Positions 33,964 to 42,122 of a stretch of DNA of 46,818 bases are shown here, piece after piece. The position numbers were made by a program, and so were the translations under genes. Each line of letters opens with the position of its first letter. Positions within the stretch are counted from its first letter, which is position 1. Below the pieces are notes generated by a model. That model saw only the letters and a program-made list of their open reading frames with translations. It was not told the origin of the DNA and made no database searches. This stretch comes from JAJISG01 sp964347345 (GTDB lineage: Archaea > Thermoplasmatota > Thermoplasmata > RBG-16-68-12 > JAJISG01): the NCBI GenBank assembly GCA_964347345.1, contig CAYFYB010000011.1, positions 1 to 46,818 of the forward strand. The letters run 5' to 3'.

Positions 33964-35091
33964 CTAACCTGTGACGACTTCCCGAGCCAGCCGAGCGCCT
34001 TGCACCATGGCCCTGAGCTTCTCGAAAGCCACCGTCCACGTGCGGGTCCTGAGACCGCAGTCGGGGTTCACAAAGATCCTCCCGGAGTCGTCCAGTACCT
34101 TCTGAGCCTTCAGAATCCTGTCCCGCACCTGCTCCGGCGTCTCCACTTCGTTAACGTGGACATCTAGAACTCCAAGCCCCACCTCTCGACCGTCGTTGTA
34201 CTCCCTGAAGAGTTCTAGAGCTGCGTAACCGTCCCCTGACCTGTCGTCCCTGTTGGCGAACTCCCAGTCGAACTGGCTACACCTCTCCATCTCCAGCACA
34301 TGAGGATAGAGGAGGCGGTAGTCGCTGTAGCAGATGTGGGCTGTGAGCTTGCACCTGATGCCCCGTGTGGAGGCGTTGAAGCCCTCCACAAAGGTGGCAA
34401 CCTCCTCCGGGTGGGTGGTCGCTGCGGGCTCGTCGAATTGGATGACTCTAGCTCCCGCCTGCTCCAAGCCCCGGAGGTTCGGTCTGATCACCTCCTCCGC
34501 CAGGGCGAGTACCAGGTCTCTCTTGGCCTCCTGCTTCCGCCTTCGGAGGTTAGGGACGTTGGACCGGCGTCCTTGGTAGTACTCGTTGAAGGACCAGTCA
34601 GCGAGGGTATAGGGGCCCGTGATGGGGACTTTCACTTCCTTCTTGGCCTTGGTGCGCACAAAGTTGAATTCCTCCAGGTGGTAGGCCTCCTTGAACCGCA
34701 CCATGTCCACGCAGGAGGCCTTGCGGTAGTACTTGTTATCGAAGGACCTTACGTGGCCAAGGAATTTGAAGCCCTGGATGCGTCTGATTGGATACTCATA
34801 CATCTCCACCCGCCGTTGCTCCCCATCGTAGACGTAGTCGAGGCCCGCCTTCTCCAGAAGCCTCAGTCCGTAGAGACAGGCCCAGTCCCGCAGCTCTGCC
34901 TTCCTCTCCTTCAGGTCCCCCCTGAGAATGGACACCAGCTTCTCATGGCCTTCCACCCCCAGCAGTCTGCCCCATTGGACGGCGTCCTGCACCTCTGCGT
35001 CCGTGGCCTTCCCCCTTCTGGGAGCTGCCACCAGCCATGCGGGCTTGGAGAGGCTTCCAATCTCCTGGCAGGGGAAGAGTTCCACCATCAC
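33964..35091 (-). CDS. MetE-like methionine synthase core with zinc site
   Basis: A 375-residue cobalamin-independent methionine synthase C-terminal barrel: PITGPYTLADWSF, VIQFDEPAATTHPEE, LTAHICYSDY (His-x-Cys zinc ligands) and FVNPDCGLRTRTWTVAF (last Cys ligand). Archaeal short MetE-type enzymes methylate homocysteine, often from a corrinoid protein rather than methyl-folate. The start is GTG 35091 or ATG 35088, overlapping the paralogue encoded upstream. The two barrels may act together as the two halves of a long MetE. Confidence 0.85.
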   Translation of the reverse strand: MMVELFPCQEIGSLSKPAWLVAAPRRGKATDAEVQDAVQWGRLLGVEGHEKLVSILRGDLKERKAELRDWACLYGLRLLEKAGLDYVYDGEQRRVEMYEYPIRRIQGFKFLGHVRSFDNKYYRKASCVDMVRFKEAYHLEEFNFVRTKAKKEVKVPITGPYTLADWSFNEYYQGRRSNVPNLRRRKQEAKRDLVLALAEEVIRPNLRGLEQAGARVIQFDEPAATTHPEEVATFVEGFNASTRGIRCKLTAHICYSDYRLLYPHVLEMERCSQFDWEFANRDDRSGDGYAALELFREYNDGREVGLGVLDVHVNEVETPEQVRDRILKAQKVLDDSGRIFVNPDCGLRTRTWTVAFEKLRAMVQGARLAREVVTG

Positions 35092-36044
35092 GCCCCCTCC
35101 TTAAGGATACTACAGGCCGTGCCAAGGACTCTTACCTTTTCCTCCGCCACCCGTCTCGGCAAGAGCTCGAGGTCCGCGTTGGGGCATAGGATTAGGTCCA
35201 CCGGGGAGAGCGTATCAAGAACCCTCCCAGCAAGATCGACCACCGAATCCGGCGACTCGAGGAGGGAGTTCCGGGCGTCCACGCAGCCGCAGGCCAGGGC
35301 CTTATCGAAATCGAGGCCTGCCAGCTGTCCAAGATCCTCCTCATAGAGGTCCAGGCCTATGACGTCCACTGGTAGGTCGAGGATCTGAGGGAGCAGCGAT
35401 GCAGCCGGCCCGAAGAAAAGCTGAAGGGATATCTCCTGCCCCTTCCCCCGAAGAAGTTCGTAGGCGTCCGAAACTGCCTGCCATAGTCCGTCCGATGGGG
35501 GGTTAATCACCAGAGAGGGCTCGGTGAACTGTAGATGGGTGAAGCCCAGCCCCCGCAGGCCTTCGCTGGCCCGGGCGAGGCATTCAGCTAAGGCAACGAC
35601 CAGCTCCTCTGGTCGTGAGAAGTGGTGGTCTTCGGCAAGGTCTGCGAAAGTGTAGGGTCCTGGAAGGACAGCTTTCCAGGCTCGGCCGTCGGGAAGAAGC
35701 CCCGTTTTCATGTATTTCTCAGGGATGAATCCTGGCTGCGGATCCCCGGATATGATGGGCTGGCGGAAGAAGGTGTTGTTGTCAAACCACCTCATCAGAC
35801 CTCCTAGGGAGAGGCCCTCCCAGGCCTCCACCAGGGGTCGAAAGATGTCCTGCCAGTTCAGGAGGCCGTCGCTGTAGCAGGCCACGCCTGCCTCCTCCTG
35901 GAGGCGGACCACTCCTTCCACATCCTTCCGAAGGACCTGCTCCACCTCCTCCTCTGAGACCCTGCGACGATCGAGTCCCCTTGTGGCGGCTATGAGCTTC
36001 TCAGATCTGGGAAAGATCCCCGTGAGGTATGTTTCCACTTTCAT
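35088..36044 (-). CDS. MetE-like barrel lacking the zinc ligands
   Basis: The ATG at 36044 gives a 318-residue protein starting MKVETYLTGIFPRSEKLIAA; the extra upstream frame to 36116 lies in the promoter. It follows the MetE barrel (LPGPYTFADLAEDHHFS, LQFTEPSLVINPP, GLDLYEEDL). Where the zinc-binding enzyme has HIC it has LFFGP, and where that enzyme has PDCG it has PNADLELLP, so the metal site is gone. It resembles the degenerate N-terminal half of long MetE and probably helps substrate binding for the protein encoded next. Confidence 0.75.
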   Translation of the reverse strand: MKVETYLTGIFPRSEKLIAATRGLDRRRVSEEEVEQVLRKDVEGVVRLQEEAGVACYSDGLLNWQDIFRPLVEAWEGLSLGGLMRWFDNNTFFRQPIISGDPQPGFIPEKYMKTGLLPDGRAWKAVLPGPYTFADLAEDHHFSRPEELVVALAECLARASEGLRGLGFTHLQFTEPSLVINPPSDGLWQAVSDAYELLRGKGQEISLQLFFGPAASLLPQILDLPVDVIGLDLYEEDLGQLAGLDFDKALACGCVDARNSLLESPDSVVDLAGRVLDTLSPVDLILCPNADLELLPRRVAEEKVRVLGTACSILKEGA

Positions 36045-36075
36045 GCCACCGTGCTGGTCTGCCAGAAACTCATTT

Positions 36076-36097
36076 GCCAGCTTTATTAATAGTTTTT
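36076..36097 (-). promoter_or_regulatory. TATA region of the MetE-like pair
   Basis: The minus strand reads AAACTATTAATAAAG, an AT-rich block about 40 to 50 bases before the ATG at 36044. It lies between this gene and the Xre-CBS gene, whose stop is at 36125. Confidence 0.45.
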
Positions 36098-36124
36098 GTC
36101 CAGAATTATAACTCACAGTTATTT

Positions 36125-36691
36125 CTATGCGCTCTCAATCATCCTCAGAAAGTCTGCCCGGGTCACTATGCCCACTACGGTGCCAGCCTCCATCACCAGC
36201 ACCATGGGGAAGACTTCTAGAAGGGAGAGGGCCTGGGAAACCTCTGCCTCCGGAGGTAACGACGGGGGAGCGGGCTCCATTATCTCTGATACCCTCCTGA
36301 TCCCCACGGCGCGGGGGTTCCTGGTGCCCGCCATCCGCCTCATGATGGTTCGCTCACTCAGGGAGCCCACCGGGACCCCCTGCCGCAACACCGGAAGCTG
36401 GGAAAACCCGTGCTCCGTCATCTTCCTAACGGCCTCGGAGACGGCGTCGTCGAGGGCGACGGCGATGACGGGTCTGCTCATAACCTCCCTCAGGATGGCC
36501 CCGGGCTTCTCTCCCTCCTCCAGGGCTGAAAGGATCCTCTTCACCGTGGACAAGCGGGGGTCGACTCTTCCCTTCTCCAGACGAGAGATGTAGGCCTGGC
36601 TGACGCCAGCTCTTCTGGCTAGCTCACTTTGGGTGAGACCCAACTCCCTCCTTCGCCGAAGTATGTAACCCAGCTCCTCGGGCAGGCCCAC
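36125..36691 (-). CDS. Xre-type HTH plus paired CBS domains
   Basis: A 188-residue protein with a GTG start. Residues 1-60 are a Cro/Xre helix-turn-helix (LGLTQSELARRAGVSQAYISRLE), then two CBS domains (VMSRPVIAVALDDAVSEAVRKM with LPVLRQGVPVGSLSE; VSEIMEPAPPSL with VLVMEAGTVVGIVTRADFL). CBS pairs bind adenosyl ligands such as AMP, ATP or SAM. Standing directly upstream of the MetE-like genes, it could sense SAM and regulate them, but that is only inference. Archaea often carry this architecture. Confidence 0.88.
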   Translation of the reverse strand: MGLPEELGYILRRRRELGLTQSELARRAGVSQAYISRLEKGRVDPRLSTVKRILSALEEGEKPGAILREVMSRPVIAVALDDAVSEAVRKMTEHGFSQLPVLRQGVPVGSLSERTIMRRMAGTRNPRAVGIRRVSEIMEPAPPSLPPEAEVSQALSLLEVFPMVLVMEAGTVVGIVTRADFLRMIESA

Positions 36692-36775
36692 ACACGGCTA
36701 ATGTTTGGGGCAGAGATATAGTGAACGGTCGTACGGACGGCTAAATAGTGGGCGGTCCTTCAGTGGTGGACCGAT

Positions 36776-37408
36776 ATGGAAGCGAGCGGGGAAGCCTTGG
36801 AAGCATACTTGGAAAGCCTTATGCCTGAGAGAGACGCGGTACTTAGGAAACTGGAAGAGGAGGCCGAACAGGAGGGCATTCCCATCGTGGGGCCCCATGT
36901 GGGCTCTCTCCTGATGGCCCTATCCATGGCCTCTCGATGCGAGAAGGCGGTGGAGCTGGGTACCGCCATAGGCTACTCGGCCATATGGATCGCCCGGGGC
37001 CTTCAGCCTGGCGGTAAGTTGACCACCGTTGAAGCTCGAGAGGAGATGGCAAAGAGGGCTCGTGAGAGCATTGAGGACGCTGGACTGGGAGACGAGGTGG
37101 AGGTCGTCGTCGGCGAGGCCATGGAGGTGCTACCCACCCTGGGTCGGGACCACGACCTCATATTCAACGACATAGACAAGGAGGAATATCCCAGGGTTCT
37201 CCCACTCTGCAAAGACGCCCTGAGACCTGGCGGTCTCCTCGTGACGGACAACGTGCTGTGGGGAGGCCGCGTCGCGTCTCCTGATGACAAGTCTCCTTCG
37301 ACGCAGGCCATCAGGATGTACAACAGGCGCCTGGCGGAGGACAGGGACATGGTTACCGTAATCATCCCTCTTCGGGACGGCGTCTCGATAAGCGTTAAGA
37401 GGGTGTAG
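36776..37408 (+). CDS. SAM-dependent O-methyltransferase (catechol OMT-like)
   Basis: A 210-residue class I methyltransferase: YLESLMPERDAVLRKLEEEA at the start, GPHVGSLLMALSMA, the SAM site AVELGTAIGYSAIWIARGL, LTTVEAREEMAKRARE, and the metal-binding DLIFNDIDKEEYP with LLVTDNVLWGGRV. This is the Methyltransf_3 (COMT/CCoAOMT) pattern. The substrate is unknown. A TATA-like gctaaatag lies about 35 bases upstream. Divergent from the Xre-CBS gene. Confidence 0.88.
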   Translation: MEASGEALEAYLESLMPERDAVLRKLEEEAEQEGIPIVGPHVGSLLMALSMASRCEKAVELGTAIGYSAIWIARGLQPGGKLTTVEAREEMAKRARESIEDAGLGDEVEVVVGEAMEVLPTLGRDHDLIFNDIDKEEYPRVLPLCKDALRPGGLLVTDNVLWGGRVASPDDKSPSTQAIRMYNRRLAEDRDMVTVIIPLRDGVSISVKRV

Positions 37409-37452
37409 ACCTTAGGACTGTTTCACCCTGTAGCGTTGCTGGAGGTGGACCC

Positions 37453-38931
37453 GTGGTGGAGGAATACGGCATCTATGTCAAGGGAAAATGGGTGAAGTCG
37501 TCGGGAGAGGAGCTCTTCGATGTTGTCAACCCAGCGAACGGGGAGGTCTTGGCTCGATTTCCCCAAGGTACGCGGGAGGATGTACAGCTAGCCGTCACTG
37601 CCGCCAAAGAGGCGTTTCCCAAGTGGAAGGCCACGCCGCCCGCTGCCAGGGGCCAGGTACTTCTTCGTGCCGCTCAGATTCTGAGGGAGCGGAAGGACGA
37701 GCTGGGCAAGCTCCTGGCTAGGGAGAACGGTAAGGTGATCGCCGAGGCCCGCGGTGAGGTGCAGGAGGCCATCGATTTCTTCGAGTACATAGCGGGGGAG
37801 GGCCGGAGGCTCCTGGGGGAGACGGTGGCCACGGAGCTGCCTGAGAAGTTTGCCATGACGGTCCGCCTGCCCGTGGGCGTCGCTGGCCTGATCACGCCCT
37901 GGAACTTCCCCATCGCCATACCCTCCTGGAAGATCGGGGCCGCCATCATCAGCGGTTGCACAGCGGTCTTCAAGCCGGCGACCGGCACGCCGATCCTGGG
38001 GGCCAGGCTGGTTTCCGTCTTGGAGGAGGCGGGCCTCGCGCCTGGTGTGGTCAACCTGGTCACGGGTAAGGGTTCCGTGGTGGGCGACGAGATAGTCACG
38101 AACCCCGCCGTGGCCGTCATATCCTTCACTGGCGGCGTCGACACTGGGAGGGAGGTGTACACGAAGGGCGCCACCAGGCTGGCCAATGTTGGCCTGGAGC
38201 TGGGAGGGAAGAATCCCATCATCCTCATGGAGGATGCCGACCAGGATCTGGCCATGGAGGGCGTACTCTTCGCCGCCTTCGGGACAGCGGGGCAGAGGTG
38301 CACCGCCTGCAGCCGTCTCATCATCCACAAGAAGATTTACGACGAGTTCCTGGACGACCTGGTGGAGGAAGTGGAGGACCTCAAGGTGGGGGACCCCCTG
38401 GACCCCACGGTGGATGTGGGCCCCGTGAAGGGGAAGGAGCAGGAAGAGAAGATCCTGGGCTACATCGGCATAGGCAAGGAGGAGGGTGCAAAGCTTCGTT
38501 GTGGAGGCTACAAGCTCACAGGGGACGGCTACGACCTGGGCCACTACATAAGGCCCGCAATCTTCGAGGCGAAGCCCGGGATGAGGATTGCCAGGGAGGA
38601 GATCTTCGGCCCAGTCCTGTCAGTCCTGGAGGCCGCCAGCTACCACGAGGCCGTCAAGATTGCCAATGACGTGGAGTATGGGCTCTCGTCCTCCATCTAC
38701 ACCCGGGACATCAACCTGGCCTTCAGGGCGATACATGACATGGAGGCCGGGATAACCTACGTGAACGCCCCTACCATAGGGGCCGAGGTCCAGCTTCCCT
38801 TCGGTGGAGTGAAGAGCACCGGCAATGGCCATAGAGAGGCCGGGACGATGGCCATTGAGGAGTTCACGGAGGTCAAGACCGTCTACGTGGACTACAGCGG
38901 GAAGCTTCAGAAAGCGCAGATCCGGGAGTGA
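37453..38931 (+). CDS. NAD(P)-dependent aldehyde dehydrogenase
   Basis: A 492-residue ALDH: Asn in ITPWNFPIAIPSWK near residue 150, FTGGVDTGREV, Glu in LELGGKNPIILMED near 250, the catalytic Cys in FGTAGQRCTACSR near 283, EEIFGPVLSVLE and a C-terminal LPFGGVKSTGNGHREAG. It is a full-length, apparently active enzyme. The tail resembles semialdehyde dehydrogenases of the ALDH7-like side of the family, but the substrate cannot be read. The GTG start is used; a separate gene by context. Confidence 0.9.
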   Translation: MVEEYGIYVKGKWVKSSGEELFDVVNPANGEVLARFPQGTREDVQLAVTAAKEAFPKWKATPPAARGQVLLRAAQILRERKDELGKLLARENGKVIAEARGEVQEAIDFFEYIAGEGRRLLGETVATELPEKFAMTVRLPVGVAGLITPWNFPIAIPSWKIGAAIISGCTAVFKPATGTPILGARLVSVLEEAGLAPGVVNLVTGKGSVVGDEIVTNPAVAVISFTGGVDTGREVYTKGATRLANVGLELGGKNPIILMEDADQDLAMEGVLFAAFGTAGQRCTACSRLIIHKKIYDEFLDDLVEEVEDLKVGDPLDPTVDVGPVKGKEQEEKILGYIGIGKEEGAKLRCGGYKLTGDGYDLGHYIRPAIFEAKPGMRIAREEIFGPVLSVLEAASYHEAVKIANDVEYGLSSSIYTRDINLAFRAIHDMEAGITYVNAPTIGAEVQLPFGGVKSTGNGHREAGTMAIEEFTEVKTVYVDYSGKLQKAQIRE

Positions 38932-38967
38932 GTTCTAGGCTGTAACTCATTCTAGTGACAGAAATGG

Positions 38968-38975
38968 TTTTATAA
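38968..38975 (+). promoter_or_regulatory. TATA box of tfb
   Basis: TTTATAAC preceded by the BRE-like gaaatgg, predicting a start near 38998 and a leader of about 45 bases. Confidence 0.65.
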
Positions 38976-39005
38976 CGCCGTAATGCGTTCTTCTTTGTGC
39001 CTAGT

Positions 39006-39027
39006 GTTATCCCCTCGAGGGGACAAC
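39006..39027. repeat. 22-bp near-perfect palindrome in the tfb leader
   Basis: The two halves pair at 10 of 11 positions around a perfect 14-bp core, TCCCCTCGAGGGGA at 39010-39023. It lies just after the predicted transcription start and before the ribosome site GGAGG at 39031. It could bind a dimeric protein, perhaps for autoregulation, or fold as a leader hairpin. Confidence 0.6.
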
Positions 39028-39044
39028 CAAGGAGGTAGGGACTT

Positions 39045-40049
39045 ATGGCAAGACCCGTCGCGATGCAGGAGGTCGTTGAAAGGGGCGAGAAGAGATGCCC
39101 TGAGTGTGACAGCCTGGACCTCGTGAGGGACGACTATCGCGCAGAGCTGGTCTGCAACAGCTGCGGCCTGGTTATTGAGGAGGACATGATAGACCAGGGC
39201 CCGGAGTGGAGAGATTTCGACATCTACGAGCGGTACGGGAGCAGCAGAGTCGGCAGCCCAGCAAACCCCATGATCCCGGATAAGGGACTATCCACAGAGA
39301 TCCCCGTGGCCAGCAGGGACGCCCATGGAAAGACCCTCTCCACGGAGGCCCGGGTCAAGTTCTACCGGATGAGGATGCTCCACAACCAGGTGAGGCAGTC
39401 CAAGAAAGGCGAGAGGAGCCTGGGGGAGGGGCTCAAGCAGGTGGACCGTTTCGCGTCGCTCATGAGGCTGCCACCTTCCATCAGGGAGGAGGCCGCCGTC
39501 GTGTATAGGAAGGCGGCTCACCAGGGCGTGGTTAGAGGAAGGAGCATTGCTGTCATCGCCGCGGCCTCTATCTACGTGGCCTGCAGGCTCCACGGCTTCC
39601 CCAGGACTCTCCGGGAGATCGTGGACGTCCTCAAGCTGGACAGGAAGAAGCTGTCCAGGACCTACACCATCCTGAACCGCGAGCTGAAGCTGCGCATACC
39701 CATCACCAGCCCGGATGACTACCTGCCAAGGATCTCGGAGGCTCTGGACCTGAGGCCGGAGACGAGGGCCCTGGCATCGAAGATGGTTAGGGACATCTCC
39801 GTAGACCCCACTTTCGCGTCCATGCTGCCGACGGGAACTGTCGCAGGAGCTGTTTACATCGCCTCCGTCCTCTGTGAGGATCGACGGTCCCAGGATGAGA
39901 TTTCGAAGGCAGCTGGCGTGTCGGAGGTCACACTGAGGAACAGGGCCCGTCAGATCGCCGAGGCCCTGGAGATAAGCCCCTTCCCGCCCGAGGGGAAGTC
40001 CCTGGTGGGCTGGAAGAGCAAGAGGTACAAGAGGGACGAACTCGCCTGA
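39045..40049 (+). CDS. tfb: transcription initiation factor B
   Basis: A 334-residue archaeal TFB. The zinc ribbon is at residues 18-40 (CPECDSLDLV and CNSCGLVIEEDMID), followed by the B-finger/linker (EWRDFDIYERYGSSRVG) and two cyclin-like repeats (IRE EAAVVYRKAAHQGVVRGRS and TGTVAGAVYIASVLCED-type segments), closing with an HTH (DEISKAAGVSEVTLRNRARQ). It recruits RNA polymerase to TBP-bound promoters and contacts the BRE. GGAGGTAGGGACTT precedes the ATG. It is tail to tail with the TrmB-like gene. Confidence 0.96.
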   Translation: MARPVAMQEVVERGEKRCPECDSLDLVRDDYRAELVCNSCGLVIEEDMIDQGPEWRDFDIYERYGSSRVGSPANPMIPDKGLSTEIPVASRDAHGKTLSTEARVKFYRMRMLHNQVRQSKKGERSLGEGLKQVDRFASLMRLPPSIREEAAVVYRKAAHQGVVRGRSIAVIAAASIYVACRLHGFPRTLREIVDVLKLDRKKLSRTYTILNRELKLRIPITSPDDYLPRISEALDLRPETRALASKMVRDISVDPTFASMLPTGTVAGAVYIASVLCEDRRSQDEISKAAGVSEVTLRNRARQIAEALEISPFPPEGKSLVGWKSKRYKRDELA

Positions 40050-40052
40050 GCC

Positions 40053-41249
40053 CTATTGTTTCAGGTTCATGACCAGGCGGCAGCGGTTGCTGCCGAGGCC
40101 AGAGCACCGGTTTTCCACTACCTCTACCGACCCGACCTTGGACTCCAGGATGCTCCCTATGACGTTCTCCACAAAGCTGCATACGGTCCGTCCAATGCTA
40201 AGCATCTTACCGCAGTCCACATAGTTCTCCACCTCTAGGGTCAGAGGATCCTTCGAAACGACGCTCAGCCGGCCCAGACCGTTCTTGTTCCAGAAGGCTG
40301 TGAGTTCATCCAGAAGCTCCGGCAGAGAGTTCGCCTTGAAACTCCTCGAGAGCTCTATGCCTATGTGGCGTCCCATGGCCTCGAAGGAGGGCCTGCCACG
40401 ATGACCGAGGATCTGGACGTACTGACGGGCTACATCCAGTACGGGCTCCGTGACATCCACCGTTCCAGGCTCTGTTCCTGAGTTCCAGATGGTCTCCGCG
40501 ATGGTCCCCATGGCCCGGGCGATCTCCTTGTCGTTGGTCCAGATGGCGATGTCGTCCCCCCGGTAGAAGTTGTCGTCGTCAGGGATGGGGTGGTTGAAGA
40601 GGATCTGTCGCTGGTCGAAGACGTAGAAGTAGATGGGGAGGTGGACGTTAATGGCCTTTATCCTGGCGTACTTGGAGAGGACATCCACGTGTTCCTCGTT
40701 TCGGGCGGTCACGGGGAAGGCGTAGCGGATCGTGACCCCCTGGTTCGCCTTATCCGCCAGAGTGTAGATGGCGGACTTGACGATGCGGGACGGACTCCTG
40801 GAGGTCCCGATGCCTATGATCTCCTTCTGGGCCTCCTGATACATCTTCATGAGGCGTTCCCGGACGTTGCGGCGTCCATATATGGCCTCGAAGCGACCTC
40901 GCTCCCCCACCGCCAGCTCGCCTCGGATGGCGAACTCCCTCCCGAAGTCCTCCACGCTCTCCTCCGTCCGAACTGCTTCCTCCCTGAGTTCCTTCGCCCT
41001 TTGCTCCAAGAAGCGCCCGATGGGGACGGGCCTGTAACGGAGGGGGGTCTCAGGTATGATCTCCACGAGCCCCTTCTCGTGGAGCTGCTTCATGGTTGCG
41101 TACACCCGGGTCCGCGGCACGCGGGAGACTGCGGGAATCTGGCTCGCACTGGCGGAGCCGAGCTCCAAGAGGGCTAGGTAGACCCTTGCTTGGTATTCCG
41201 TTAGCCCCAGGTCCATGATCCTCTTCAGTCTCTCCGTGGTGACCGTCAT
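40053..41249 (-). CDS. TrmB-type regulator with C-terminal V4R-like domain
   Basis: The ATG at 41249 gives 398 residues. The N-terminus is a TrmB winged helix (MDLGLTEYQARVYLALLELG, VPRTRVYATMKQLHEKGLVE), followed by a phospholipase-D-like ligand domain (VRERLMKMYQEAQKEIIGIG; a repeat-like DDIAIWTNDKEIARAMG). The last 60 residues look like a V4R/4-vinyl reductase domain with cysteines (VDCGKMLSIGRTVCSFVEN, ENRCSGLGSNRCRLVM). A TATA box about 30 bases upstream suggests a nearly leaderless start. A regulator with a small-molecule or metal sensor; targets unknown. Confidence 0.8.
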   Translation of the reverse strand: MTVTTERLKRIMDLGLTEYQARVYLALLELGSASASQIPAVSRVPRTRVYATMKQLHEKGLVEIIPETPLRYRPVPIGRFLEQRAKELREEAVRTEESVEDFGREFAIRGELAVGERGRFEAIYGRRNVRERLMKMYQEAQKEIIGIGTSRSPSRIVKSAIYTLADKANQGVTIRYAFPVTARNEEHVDVLSKYARIKAINVHLPIYFYVFDQRQILFNHPIPDDDNFYRGDDIAIWTNDKEIARAMGTIAETIWNSGTEPGTVDVTEPVLDVARQYVQILGHRGRPSFEAMGRHIGIELSRSFKANSLPELLDELTAFWNKNGLGRLSVVSKDPLTLEVENYVDCGKMLSIGRTVCSFVENVIGSILESKVGSVEVVENRCSGLGSNRCRLVMNLKQ

Positions 41250-41276
41250 TGTTGCAGGATGAATTGGCCTTGAACG

Positions 41277-41285
41277 AATAAATAC
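41277..41285 (-). promoter_or_regulatory. TATA box of the TrmB-like gene
   Basis: The minus strand reads GTATTTATT, centred 32 bases upstream of the ATG at 41249. It rules out the upstream frame extension to 41309, which would begin before the promoter. Confidence 0.55.
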
Positions 41286-41366
41286 TTGTCTTCTCACTCT
41301 TGGAGGCACTTGACACGTGGCATCGGGCGTCTGTAACAGCCCCCTCCTCCTTGCTAGCTGAGAATC

Positions 41367-41400
41367 CTTTTATAGGAGCCTCTCCTCCTTCATTATAAGG
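41367..41400 (+). promoter_or_regulatory. two TATA-like elements before the NuoB/NuoI-like pair
   Basis: CCTTTTATAGG at 41367-41377 and CATTATAAGG at 41391-41400 both precede the NuoB-like start by promoter distance. The second would leave almost no leader for the GTG at 41439. Confidence 0.4.
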
Positions 41401-41438
41401 GTGTAATCAGCCGGGAAAGTTTAAGAGGGAAAAGGAAG

Positions 41439-42122
41439 GTGAGTCTGCCGATGCAGGGCGCCAAGGGGTCCCAGGTGAATGTCGCTGGGCTGCGCTCCGA
41501 GGACTTTCTCAGCTGGATGTCAGAGAACGTCGACGAGCGCATCCACAAGGCGAAAGAGAGGACGGGCCTGGGAAGCCTACTGGACAGGTTCCTCAACTGG
41601 GCCAAGAGAAACTCCCCGTGGCCCCTCCACTGGGGCATCATGTGCTGCGCCATAGAGATGGCCGCCACCTCCGACCCAAGGTTCGATGCGGAGCGCATCG
41701 GGGTCATCTACAGGTCGACCCCGAGGCAGTGCGACATCCTCCTCCTCAACGGGCCCATCAGCCTCAAGCTCAGACCTTCGGTTCTGAGGCTGTACGAGCA
41801 GATGCCAGATCCGAAGTGGGTCATCGCCATGGGGGAGTGCACCATCTGCGGCGGCCCCTACTACGACTCCTACAGCGTCCTCAAAGGGTCGTACACCATC
41901 GTCCCCACGGACGTCTTCATCCCGGGCTGCCCTGTCAGGCCCGAGGCCCTGCTGGACGGTTTCCTCAAGCTAAGGAAGAAGATAGAGGCGGAGAAGCAGG
42001 GCTACATCGCTACTCGAACGGGCAGATTGGTGAGCTCCAGGGAGGGACAGCTGAAACGGTGGGAAGAAGGAGAGATGACCTATGAAGTCCCCCAGGTCAA
42101 GTCCCCAAAAGTTAAGGGCTGA
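41439..42122 (+). CDS. NuoB-like quinone/F420H2 oxidoreductase subunit
   Basis: A 227-residue complex I 20-kDa-type subunit: PWPLHWGIMCCAIEMAATSD, CDILLLNGPISLKLRPSV, MGECTICGGPYYDSYSVLKG and FIPGCPVRPEALLDG. The cysteines CC, C and C form the N2-type cluster near the quinone or in related hydrogenases. A GTG at 41439 or an ATG at 41451 may start it. The NuoI-like gene overlaps it by 41 bases. No other complex I subunit (A, C, D, H, J-N) is in the window, so the rest of the complex must be encoded elsewhere or this pair does something else. Confidence 0.9.
   Translation: MSLPMQGAKGSQVNVAGLRSEDFLSWMSENVDERIHKAKERTGLGSLLDRFLNWAKRNSPWPLHWGIMCCAIEMAATSDPRFDAERIGVIYRSTPRQCDILLLNGPISLKLRPSVLRLYEQMPDPKWVIAMGECTICGGPYYDSYSVLKGSYTIVPTDVFIPGCPVRPEALLDGFLKLRKKIEAEKQGYIATRTGRLVSSREGQLKRWEEGEMTYEVPQVKSPKVKG

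Noticed and set aside
34300..35346. 348-codon frame on the plus strand opposite the MetE-like genes
   Set aside because: It spans two real overlapping genes on the other strand and has no recognisable protein character.
37588..38544. 318-codon minus-strand frame inside the aldehyde dehydrogenase gene
   Set aside because: Antisense shadow; the ALDH frame has all catalytic motifs.
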